A DNA stretch of 12,875 nucleotides from an uncultured bacterium (GTDB taxonomy: Bacteria; Armatimonadota; Zipacnadia; Zipacnadales; Zipacnadaceae): contig CALFVE010000339.1 of assembly GCA_937928475.1 (NCBI GenBank), positions 1-12,875 on the forward strand, written 5' to 3'. Position 1 is the stretch's first letter. Every line of letters begins with the position of its first letter. Below the pieces are notes generated by a model. That model was given only the letters and a program-made list of their open reading frames with translations. It was not told the origin of the DNA and made no database searches. The translations under genes were made by a program, and so were the position numbers. Positions 1 to 6,221 of this stretch are shown here, piece after piece.

Positions 1-59
1 CCTTGCTCGGACTGGGCCTACCCGCGCTGGCCTGGCTAAAGCGACGGCGCCGCCATTAA
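1..59 (+). CDS. C-terminal end of a membrane-anchored (PEP-CTERM-like) protein, partial
   Basis: The frame starting at base 3 reads LLGLGLPALAWLKRRRRH and stops at TAA 57-59. A short hydrophobic stretch followed by a cluster of Lys/Arg at the extreme C-terminus is what is seen in PEP-CTERM and related C-terminal sorting tails. The PEP motif itself would lie upstream, outside the window. The reading is supported by the strong terminator hairpin that follows 23 bases after the stop. Only 18 residues are visible, so the body and function of the protein are unknown. It could equally be the last membrane helix of an ordinary membrane protein. Confidence 0.5.
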   Translation, partial: LLGLGLPALAWLKRRRRH

Positions 60-82
60 TTGAGAGTGCGGTCACAACCATG

Positions 83-113
83 CGGCCGCTCGAGGAGGCT
101 CGAGCGGCCGTTT
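83..113. terminator. Bidirectional intrinsic terminator hairpin
   Basis: A perfect 12-bp inverted repeat (CGGCCGCTCGAG at 83-94, CTCGAGCGGCCG at 99-110) with a 4-base GAGG loop is followed by TTT on the plus strand. It lies between the plus-strand stop at 59 and the minus-strand stop at 198, so it fits a shared terminator for two converging genes. The T-tract is short, and termination efficiency is a guess. It is the strongest hairpin in the window. Confidence 0.72.
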
Positions 114-197
114 CCGCGACGGAGCTTCTGGTTTTGCAGCGGGACCCCGTCTGCCAGTCAACCTCCCGCGCCTCCGCGACCGCTTACCCCCACCTCT

Positions 198-1925
198 TTA
201 GCCTTCGCTCTCACTGCCCCCGCCCTCCGGCCTGCCCCCGGCCCCACGGTTCCCCGTTTCCCCAATCCCCTTGGCCAGCAGCAGCCCGGCATAGCGCCAG
301 GTGCTCACCGGGCGGAAGTCACGGAACTGCCCCCGGGTGAGGAAGAGGCGCTGCCAGCCCTGCATTCGCTCCGCCGGCGGCGCCTCCAGCAGCGAAGGGG
401 ACAAGTACAGCGCCTCCGGCAGCAGGCCTCGCCCCTGCAACGCGTCCCAGTCCCGGTCCGTTGTCGGCAAGGCCAGCGTCCGCTTGTCGCCGTACCACGT
501 CGCCGGCCAAGGGACGTCGGTGCCCACATACGCGTACTTCTCAGCGCCCAGCGCCTGCAGGGTGTCCACCACCCCGGGGCGACCGGCCGCCGGGCTCATG
601 AACAGGAACAGGGCAAGCGGGATCGTCACGATTACAGCCACCAGGGCAATCGCCAGCCCGTCCAGTTCCAGCCCCACGCGCCGGAGGCTGTACACCAGGT
701 CCGGCCGGGCCGCTGCCCACTCCCTCACCAAACTCACCAGCCACCACACAGCCAGTGCCGTCATCGCCGGCGTGTAGGGCAGGAGCAGACGAAACAGCGG
801 TTGGTAAACGCAGAGAACCGCGAACTGCAGCATCAGCGCCAGGAGCAGACAGCCGTGCACCAGCGTGCGCTCCTCGCGTATCGCCGCTAGCAGCGTGCCG
901 ACCACGAAGAAAGCCATCAGACAGGGGTTGATCACCTGGAATAGGTCGAGGTAAAGCGTGCCCATGCCCTGGGCGATCTTCTTCACTACGGCCGGAGCCT
1001 CCATCACAGCCACCAGCCAGGGCCAATGCGGCACATCCACGAATTGGCGGTAGAGTGTCTGCCCGGGGTAGGCATCGCTGTTCATCAGGATCTCATAGCC
1101 GTGCAGGGAGACAAAGGGACGCCCGGCGATCAGGCTGGACCGCACCACCCACGGCAAGACCAGCACGAAGAAGGGCAAGACGACCGCCGCCGCATGTCGC
1201 CACCGGCGCGGATAATCGACCTTCCACCAGAAAAGCAGCACCACCGGGAGCAGGACCAGACTGTCGTACGCGGTGAGGTAGCACAACCCAACGAGCACTC
1301 CCGTGGCGAGCGGAGCCCGCCAGCCGACCGGCCGCACGACTTCCTCATCCTCTCCCTCCTCCTCTTCCGCCGGGACCGAGGCGTCGTGGGTCCACAGCAA
1401 GACTCCGAACAGCAGTGTCACCAAGAACGACAGGAAGGTGGTGTCGAGGCCACTCAGCCCCTGGCGGAGCGCAGGCACGAAAGTGAAGTAGAAGAAAGTC
1501 GTCCACAGGGCGACCGTCCACCCGAAACTGCGCACCGTAATCCAGTAAAGGGCCGCGGCGGTGAGCAGAAGAAAGACCAGCGAGGTAACAACCACCACCC
1601 GATCGCTCTGGCCGCCGATAAGCATGGCCAGGGCTAACACGGTCACATACAGCGGCGGGCGATTCAGTTCCGGCTGCTGCTCGATTCTGGGGGAGACCGC
1701 CAGGCTCAGGGGGGTGAGGGCCGAGGTGGTGAAGGCATGGTGTCGCAGGAGGTTGCGGGCCAGTTGGGCGTAGTCACTGCCGTTGGTGTCCAGATGGCTG
1801 AACTTGGCGGCCAACACCATCAGCGCCAACCCCAACAGCACGGCCGCCAGTACCGCGCGCTTGAGCAATGCCTGCGAGTCTAGGGGCAGCCGCCTAAGCA
1901 AGAACTCCGGTTGGCGAGAAGCCAT
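198..1925 (-). CDS. GT39/ArnT-like membrane glycosyltransferase, second of a tandem pair
   Basis: A 575-residue polytopic membrane protein with a TM helix near residues 20-40 and about ten more hydrophobic segments. It resembles the GT-C fold family GT39 (PMT/ArnT), which moves a sugar from a polyprenyl-phosphate carrier to an acceptor on the outer face of the membrane. After TM1 comes the periplasmic segment DTNGSDYAQLARNL (D51, Y52), which matches the acidic first-loop motif of the family, although the usual adjacent DE/DD pair is reduced here. An acidic low-complexity loop (AEEEEGEDEE) sits mid-protein. It is a clear paralogue of the gene at 2042-3730: both share ITV/IVAR, GLDTTFLSFLVTLLFG, AAERM..WQRL and WRYAGLLLA. 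The start was chosen at ATG 1925 because GAGGT lies just upstream and because D51/Y52 then have the same numbers in both paralogues. The longer frame back to 2027 adds 34 residues without homology. The sugar and acceptor are unknown; an envelope polysaccharide or protein glycosylation role is inferred. Confidence 0.85.
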   Translation of the reverse strand: MASRQPEFLLRRLPLDSQALLKRAVLAAVLLGLALMVLAAKFSHLDTNGSDYAQLARNLLRHHAFTTSALTPLSLAVSPRIEQQPELNRPPLYVTVLALAMLIGGQSDRVVVVTSLVFLLLTAAALYWITVRSFGWTVALWTTFFYFTFVPALRQGLSGLDTTFLSFLVTLLFGVLLWTHDASVPAEEEEGEDEEVVRPVGWRAPLATGVLVGLCYLTAYDSLVLLPVVLLFWWKVDYPRRWRHAAAVVLPFFVLVLPWVVRSSLIAGRPFVSLHGYEILMNSDAYPGQTLYRQFVDVPHWPWLVAVMEAPAVVKKIAQGMGTLYLDLFQVINPCLMAFFVVGTLLAAIREERTLVHGCLLLALMLQFAVLCVYQPLFRLLLPYTPAMTALAVWWLVSLVREWAAARPDLVYSLRRVGLELDGLAIALVAVIVTIPLALFLFMSPAAGRPGVVDTLQALGAEKYAYVGTDVPWPATWYGDKRTLALPTTDRDWDALQGRGLLPEALYLSPSLLEAPPAERMQGWQRLFLTRGQFRDFRPVSTWRYAGLLLAKGIGETGNRGAGGRPEGGGSESEG

Positions 1926-2041
1926 CGCGACCTCGATCGGTGAGCGGTAGTATCGGCTGGGATTGGCGAAACGGATCCCTCCGCCGCCGAGACCTTGCCG
2001 GAGCCTGACTGCTTCCCGGGCGCCCAACCCTCGGGCCGCGG

Positions 2042-3730
2042 TCAGCGGCCTCGGGAGGCAGGCGGCGCAGCCTCACGCGCCAAGAGCAACCCCGCGTACC
2101 GCCAACTGGTGACCCGCGAGAAGTCCCGAAAGTTGCCGGCCGTAACCAACAGCCGTTGCCACATCTCCATCCTCTCGGCGGCCGGTGCCAGCACCAGGGT
2201 CGGCGACAGGTAGATCGCCGGCGCTGTCAGTCCCGCCTGCTCCATTGCCACCCAGTCTCTCTCCCCCATCGGCAGAGCCAGGCGTGGCTGCTCTCCGTAC
2301 CAGGCGGCCATCCAGGCCAGGTCAGTGGCCACTACTGGGTACTTCTCTGCCGACAGCGCCCGCAGCGTCTCCAGGCCAGGATACTCCCGAGTGGGCGGGG
2401 TGAGGAACATGAACAGGACCAAGGGCACCAGCGCGAGCAGGCCAAACCCCGCCAGGGCCAAGCCGTCCAGTTGCAGGCCCAGGCGACGCACCCGGCGGCG
2501 CAGCCCGCTCACTTGCTCCGCCCACTCCCTCACCAACGTTACCAGCCAGAAAGCCGCGAAAGCGCTGACCATGGGGCTGTAGATAAGAAGCAAGCGCGCC
2601 AGCGGTTGGTACAGGCACATGACCAACACCTGGAGGGCCAGGGCCAACGCCAGGCAACTCTGCACCAAGACCCACCGCCGGCGCGTTACGGCCAGGAAGA
2701 GCCCCACCACAAAGAAAGGCATCACGTAAGGGTTGACACTCTGTAGCGGGTCGGTGTACAGAGCGCCCAATCCCTCGGCGAATTTCTTCACCATGTCCGG
2801 CCACATACCCAGCGCCGCCAGCAGCGGAACGCGGGGCACCTCCACGAAGCGGTGGAAGAGGCTCTGCGCAGGGTACTTGTCCGTGAACATCAGCATCTCG
2901 TAGGAGTGCAATGAGATGAAGGGTCGCCCGGCCACGACACTGCCGCGGATGATCCACGGCATGGCCAAGAGCAGGAAGCCGACTAGGGCGGCGATGCTGT
3001 GCGCCCAGGCGCGCCGACGGTCTAGTTTCCACCAGAACACCAGCACCACGACCAGCAAAAGCAGGGTGTCATAACAAGTCAGCCAGCACAAACCCACTAG
3101 CAGCCCGGTTAGTAGCGACCAGCCGGCAGGGACCCGGCCGGCCCCCTCGCCGCTTTCGCCGCCTGCCTCCGCAGCCAGGGCGTAGCGCTCGTAGATCAAC
3201 ATCAGCGCGCCGAACAGCAACGTCACCAAGAAAGACAGGAAAGTGGTGTCCAGGCCGTTGATGGACTGGCGGAGCACCGGCACCGAGACGAAGTACAGAA
3301 AGGCCGCCCAGAGCGCCGCCGTTCGGCTCAGGCGGCGGGCGACGATCAGGTATAAAGCGAGGGTCGTGGCCAGAAGGAAAAGCAACGAGGTGACGGCGAC
3401 GGTCTTATCGGCGACCCCGCCGATGCGCATAGCCAAGGCCAGCACTGCGATCCACAGCGGGGGCCGGGTGAGTTCCGGGTGATGCTCAATGCGGGGGACC
3501 ACCGTCAGACCCAGGGGGGTAACCGCCGAGGTGGTGAACCCCTGGCCGGTGGCTAGATTCCGCGCGATCTGCGCATAGTCGGCGCCGTTAGTCTCCAGGT
3601 TGTAGAAGCGGGAGGAGAAGATCAGCAGCGCCAGCACCAGGAGCGCCGCGGCGAACACAGCACGTTTCAGGAGGATTTCGGGGGTGGCGGACCTCCGCCG
3701 TCGAGCACGGGGGCGAGTTGACTCAACCAT
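2042..3730 (-). CDS. GT39/ArnT-like membrane glycosyltransferase, first of a tandem pair
   Basis: A 562-residue polytopic membrane protein with an Arg-rich cytoplasmic N-terminus (RPRARRRR) and TM1 at about residues 23-43. The first periplasmic loop carries ETNGADYAQIARNLATGQG, a match to the GT39/ArnT-like first-loop region in which Asp51 would be the candidate catalytic acid/base position. Later hydrophobic helices fit the GT-C fold, which uses polyprenyl-linked sugars. The start is ATG 3730: GAGGT lies 5 bases upstream, whereas an in-frame GTG at 3736 would fall inside that ribosome site. The paralogue at 198-1925 lies 116 bases downstream on the same strand, so the two probably share a transcript. 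No clear promoter was found upstream on this strand. A repeated hairpin (3836-3864) lies about 105 bases before the start. Specificity cannot be told from sequence. Confidence 0.85.
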   Translation of the reverse strand: MVESTRPRARRRRSATPEILLKRAVFAAALLVLALLIFSSRFYNLETNGADYAQIARNLATGQGFTTSAVTPLGLTVVPRIEHHPELTRPPLWIAVLALAMRIGGVADKTVAVTSLLFLLATTLALYLIVARRLSRTAALWAAFLYFVSVPVLRQSINGLDTTFLSFLVTLLFGALMLIYERYALAAEAGGESGEGAGRVPAGWSLLTGLLVGLCWLTCYDTLLLLVVVLVFWWKLDRRRAWAHSIAALVGFLLLAMPWIIRGSVVAGRPFISLHSYEMLMFTDKYPAQSLFHRFVEVPRVPLLAALGMWPDMVKKFAEGLGALYTDPLQSVNPYVMPFFVVGLFLAVTRRRWVLVQSCLALALALQVLVMCLYQPLARLLLIYSPMVSAFAAFWLVTLVREWAEQVSGLRRRVRRLGLQLDGLALAGFGLLALVPLVLFMFLTPPTREYPGLETLRALSAEKYPVVATDLAWMAAWYGEQPRLALPMGERDWVAMEQAGLTAPAIYLSPTLVLAPAAERMEMWQRLLVTAGNFRDFSRVTSWRYAGLLLAREAAPPASRGR

Positions 3731-4269
3731 AGGCACCTCGGGAGGCGACTGACTCAGGCTACCGGCACCACGCGCTCAGGCGCATGAGGCCCGTTCCTGC
3801 CGTACCAGCCCCGTTGCTTACCAACAACACATAACAGCAGCGCCCTACCGGGCAAGACGCTGCTAGGAGTGGCGCCCGCATCGCTCAGTGACATTTTCTC
3901 TCGCTTCTTAACTTTTCACGACTCCCCGCCGGCGGCTGCTGAACACCAGCGAGAAGAGGCAAGCGTTCCCCCCGCGTGCCTCGCCGGCGCCGTCCAAGCA
4001 AGCGCCGCGATGGATTCGGCACGGGCAACACGATACACGGCGCTCGGCGTTGTGTCAATGGGCGCGCGGGACAGGCGCACTATCACCCCCAAGCAGAGTC
4101 CGCACTAGCGCCGGCACGTGGGAACATACTCCGGCCGCAAGCGGGCCTCCGCCTGCCCCGTCGGCTCGCACCCGCCTCGGAATTGACGACGGGGGTTGTC
4201 CCCCCATCACCCGACGCCGACCCCGGCGGTCTGTTGCTGGGTATACTCAGATGCAATGAGCTGCGAGCC
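3731..4269. other. Divergent intergenic region without a supported gene
   Basis: About 540 bases separate the minus-strand glycosyltransferase start from the plus-strand operon promoter. Several frames stay open (for example 3976-4317 plus and 3754-3894 minus), but their products are Arg/Pro-rich or show no family resemblance and lack convincing ribosome sites. What can be seen: the repeated hairpin at 3836-3864, a relatively AT-rich stretch at about 3891-3920, and a small GGGGG-TTGT-CCCCC hairpin at 4191-4204. No tRNA, CRISPR or transposon ends were recognised. Confidence 0.5.
3836..3864 (-). repeat. Repeated terminator-like hairpin, copy A
   Basis: Read on the minus strand it is AGCAGCGTC, a short spacer with an inner GCCC/GGGC stem, then GGGCGCTGCTGTT. 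The outer AGCAGC/GCTGCT arms pair around it. Copy B at 8826-8852 shares the first nine and last twelve bases in the same orientation. T-rich sequence (TGTTATGTGTTGTTGG) follows on the minus strand, so it may act as a terminator or attenuator ahead of the glycosyltransferase gene at 3730. No gene is seen upstream on that strand for it to terminate. Confidence 0.45.
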
Positions 4270-4298
4270 TTGCGCTCCCCCGCCCCCTCCGGTATAAT
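4270..4298 (+). promoter_or_regulatory. Sigma-70-type promoter for the PqqD/radical SAM operon
   Basis: TTGCGC at 4270-4275, a 17-base spacer, and a perfect TATAAT at 4293-4298. Transcription would start near 4305, leaving an untranslated leader of about 140 bases before the PqqD-like start at 4444. The -10 box lies at the centre of an imperfect inverted repeat (CCCTCCGG 4285-4292, CCGGGGGG 4300-4307, one mismatch), which could be a regulator site or chance in GC-rich DNA. Confidence 0.72.
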
Positions 4299-4443
4299 GC
4301 CGGGGGGCCTATGCTAGGTGTTGGAAAAAACGGCGCCCTACACGCGGCGGGTGGGCAGGACCATAGCGGGCGGGCCAGGGCCAAGCGAGTTATCTTTGGC
4401 GCAAGTACTGCGAGCAGGAATCTTCGCCGTGCCGGGGAACAGG

Positions 4444-4749
4444 ATGACCGAGCAGTTAACGGGCGTCTTTCGTCAAAGCGACCAGGTCGTGGCCCGACAG
4501 GTCGTTGACCAGTGGCTGCTCATCCCGCTGCACGGGACCGCAGCGGACCTGCAGAAGGTATACCTGCTCAACGACACCAGCGCGGCTATCTGGCGGTTGC
4601 TGGCACAGCCAATCACCTTCGAGCAACTGGTGCGGGCGCTGCAGGCCGAGTACGCGGCGCCGGAAGATACTCTGCGGCGAGAGGCCGGGGAATTCGTGCT
4701 GGATCTGGTGCAGAGAGGCTTCGTCACTCACGAGGCCCGCGATGAGTGA
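4444..4749 (+). CDS. PqqD-like peptide chaperone (RiPP recognition element)
   Basis: A 101-residue protein matching the PqqD family in length and pattern: an N-terminal strand region (VVDQWLLIPL), then the family core LNDTSAAIWRLL followed by T-x-EQLVRAL, and a final helix FVLDLVQRGFV. PqqD-type proteins are small winged-helix domains. In RiPP pathways they bind the leader of the precursor peptide and present it to the modifying enzyme, here presumably the radical SAM protein encoded next door. The stop overlaps the radical SAM start (ATGAGTGA, 8 bases), which indicates translational coupling. ATG 4444 was preferred (GGGGAAC upstream) because it gives the usual family length. An in-frame GTG at 4318 would add 42 residues with no domain similarity. 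The gene sits first behind the promoter at 4270-4298. Confidence 0.88.
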   Translation: MTEQLTGVFRQSDQVVARQVVDQWLLIPLHGTAADLQKVYLLNDTSAAIWRLLAQPITFEQLVRALQAEYAAPEDTLRREAGEFVLDLVQRGFVTHEARDE

Positions 4750-5845
4750 CCGCCGTTGTGCCGATTTCGGCGAACTGGTCACCATCCTCCGGGAGCAGGA
4801 CGAGCGGCTTCCGGTGGCGGTCACGGCCGATCTTACCTACCGCTGCAATTTTCGCTGCGCGCACTGCTTCTGCCGGCTGCCAGAGAACGCACCCCAGGCT
4901 CAGCAAGAACTCACTTTCGCCGAGTGGGACCGAATCCTGGGGGAATGCGTGGACGAGGGAGCGCTTTGTCTTACCCTTACCGGGGGCGAGGCGCTGCTTC
5001 ACCCAGACTTCCGGCGCATCTGGGTCATGGCCAAGCGCCGCGGCCTTCTCCTGGAACTCTTCACAAACGCCGCCTTGCTCGATTCCGAAGAGGTCAGTTT
5101 TTTCGCGGAATGGCCGCCCCGGCTGCTCTCCGTCAGCGTCTACGCCGCGACTGAGGAAACATACCGGTACTTCACTGGCCGGTCGGGAATGCTGGCGCGA
5201 GTGCGCTCAGCGCTGGATCTGCTAGCGGAGCGGGGTGTGGCCTTTGAACTGAAAACCGTGCTTACGCGCCGGAATGTACATGAGTTCGAAGCGCTGCGCC
5301 AGTTGTTCTCGCAGTACGGCAAGACCTTTCGGTGGGACGCCGAACTGCTGGGTACTTATTCTACCGGAGGCGGCAATCCTGCCGCCGAGCGTCTGACACC
5401 CGCGGAGGTCGTCGCTCTCGAGCAAGCGGACGCCGTTCGCTATCGGGAATGGCAGCGGCTGCTGCGGGATTGGGAACCGGCTCCGCCGCTGGTCCAGACG
5501 CCCTTCCGTTGCGGCGTAGGAATGGGGGGGCCACATTTCGACCCCTACGGCCGAATGCGGCCTTGCATGGTGTTCGAGAGTCTCAGTTACGATGCCCGCA
5601 CCGGCTCCGTGCGGCAGGGATGGCGAGAGGTTCTGCCGCGTATGCTAGCGGCCTTCCCGGTTGTCCCGGGGCCTTGTGTTTCCTGCGCCTGGCCCCAGTT
5701 GTGCCGCTTCTGTCCGGCCACCGCCCTGCTGGCGGGATGTTCCGTAGGGGGTCCGTCGCCTTTTCATTGCGAGTTAGGCCGCCTGCGAGCGCAGGCCCAC
5801 GGTATTTCTGAGGAGCGAAGAGCAAGCCTGACGCCGGGGTACTGA
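4742..5845 (+). CDS. Radical SAM/SPASM peptide-modifying enzyme
   Basis: A 367-residue enzyme. The radical SAM cluster motif C35-x3-C39-x2-C42 (YRCNFRCAHC) holds the 4Fe-4S cluster that cleaves S-adenosylmethionine, and TGGEALLHPDF (about 80-90) is the SAM-binding GGE motif. The C-terminus is a SPASM region for auxiliary iron-sulfur clusters: C257-x12-G-x4-C275, then C312-x2-C315-x5-C321-x2-C324, C333 and C343. The CX2C in place of the commoner CX3C is a variant. SPASM enzymes next to PqqD-like proteins typically make thioether, C-C or similar crosslinks in ribosomal peptides. The likely substrate is the Cys-rich peptide encoded 62 bases downstream. The start ATG 4742 overlaps the PqqD-like stop and has GAGG six bases upstream. 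The frame is open further back to 4505, but that part only shadows the PqqD-like gene. The exact chemistry cannot be assigned. Confidence 0.92.
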   Translation: MSDRRCADFGELVTILREQDERLPVAVTADLTYRCNFRCAHCFCRLPENAPQAQQELTFAEWDRILGECVDEGALCLTLTGGEALLHPDFRRIWVMAKRRGLLLELFTNAALLDSEEVSFFAEWPPRLLSVSVYAATEETYRYFTGRSGMLARVRSALDLLAERGVAFELKTVLTRRNVHEFEALRQLFSQYGKTFRWDAELLGTYSTGGGNPAAERLTPAEVVALEQADAVRYREWQRLLRDWEPAPPLVQTPFRCGVGMGGPHFDPYGRMRPCMVFESLSYDARTGSVRQGWREVLPRMLAAFPVVPGPCVSCAWPQLCRFCPATALLAGCSVGGPSPFHCELGRLRAQAHGISEERRASLTPGY

Positions 5846-5891
5846 CCGCAAACTACTCCAGCAGCCGGCAGCCAGGCAGATGAGTCGTGCC

Positions 5892-5898
5892 AAGGAGG
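5892..5898 (+). promoter_or_regulatory. Strong ribosome binding site for the small peptide gene
   Basis: AAGGAGG lies nine bases before GTG 5908. It is the strongest Shine-Dalgarno sequence in the plus-strand operon, and it fixes the start of the 50-residue peptide. Nearer in-frame GTG codons (5887 and 5899) precede or abut the site and are unsuitable. Strong translation is what a precursor peptide, needed in excess over its enzymes, would require. Confidence 0.75.
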
Positions 5899-5907
5899 GT
5901 GCGAGAC

Positions 5908-6060
5908 GTGCGGCAATGGATCAAACCCGAAATCACGGAACTCACACTTGAGCCGGAGGAGGACGTGCTGCTGGTCTGCCATTGCGGTTCGGGGACGCCA
6001 GTGTACCCTTCCGTGGCATGCAAGTATAGAACCGGCGCGCAGTGCTTCACCAAGTGCTAG
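5908..6060 (+). CDS. Putative Cys-rich RiPP precursor peptide
   Basis: A 50-residue peptide with GTG start and TAG stop, directly after the radical SAM gene. The N-terminal half reads like a RiPP leader: W4, then KPEITELTLEPEEDVLLVC (residues 6-24), acidic and amphipathic, with an 'E-E-D-V-L-x-x-C' boundary. The C-terminal half holds all five cysteines, C24, C26, C38, C46 and C50 (last residue), plus G27, G29, G43 and P31, P34. This fits a modified core. Residues 8-14 (EITELTL) alternate and could form the strand that docks on a PqqD-like domain. A strong AAGGAGG site precedes it. The cysteines could receive thioether links from the radical SAM/SPASM enzyme or form disulfides. S28, T30, S35, T42 and T48 are possible kinase targets. 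I do not recognise a named family. The evidence is position, ribosome site, leader-like pattern and Cys content; the modification and cleavage sites are inference. Confidence 0.8.
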   Translation: MRQWIKPEITELTLEPEEDVLLVCHCGSGTPVYPSVACKYRTGAQCFTKC

Positions 6061-6064
6061 CGTA

Positions 6065-6084
6065 GTTCTCGTGTGTACGAGAGC
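6065..6084 (+). promoter_or_regulatory. mRNA hairpin after the precursor gene
   Basis: An eight-pair stem (GTTCTCGT 6065-6072 with ACGAGAGC 6077-6084, one G-U pair) closes a GTGT loop five bases after the precursor stop. No T-run follows, so full termination is unlikely. It could partly attenuate transcription or protect the 3' end of a precursor-rich transcript, leaving less message for the kinase and peptidase genes. About 160 bases with no other supported feature separate the precursor from the kinase gene. Confidence 0.35.
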
Positions 6085-6221
6085 GTCGCGAAAAGTGTCC
6101 TGGAGGTATGCCCCAGCAGCCCCCTGCACCTTGTCGGCTCCCGCAGGTGCGCCTTCGGTAGGGGGAGTGGTCACCCCAAGCCAAGTCATGCGGCATATGT
6201 CCTCGCACCGCACCAACCACC

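Noticed and set aside
83..110. Adjacent NotI and XhoI recognition sequences, suggesting vector or adapter contamination.
   Set aside because: They arise from a perfect inverted repeat lying exactly between converging genes, with normal genomic context on both sides. A natural terminator explains them.
60..890. Long plus-strand frames opposite the glycosyltransferases (also 1026-1637 and 2156-2746).
   Set aside because: They are Arg/Gln/Pro-rich shadows of the minus-strand membrane proteins, with no domain pattern or ribosome site. GC-rich DNA keeps antisense frames open.
4242..4247. TATACT as an alternative -10 box upstream of the operon.
   Set aside because: No acceptable -35 hexamer at 16-18 bases upstream. 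The 4270-4298 promoter is far better.
3976..4317. 113-codon plus-strand frame in the divergent intergenic region.
   Set aside because: Arg/Pro-rich, no family resemblance, no ribosome site, and it runs through the promoter of the next operon.
4505..4741. N-terminal extension of the radical SAM frame back to ATG 4505.
   Set aside because: It overlaps the well-supported PqqD-like gene and encodes no known domain. ATG 4742 has a ribosome site and gives normal family length.
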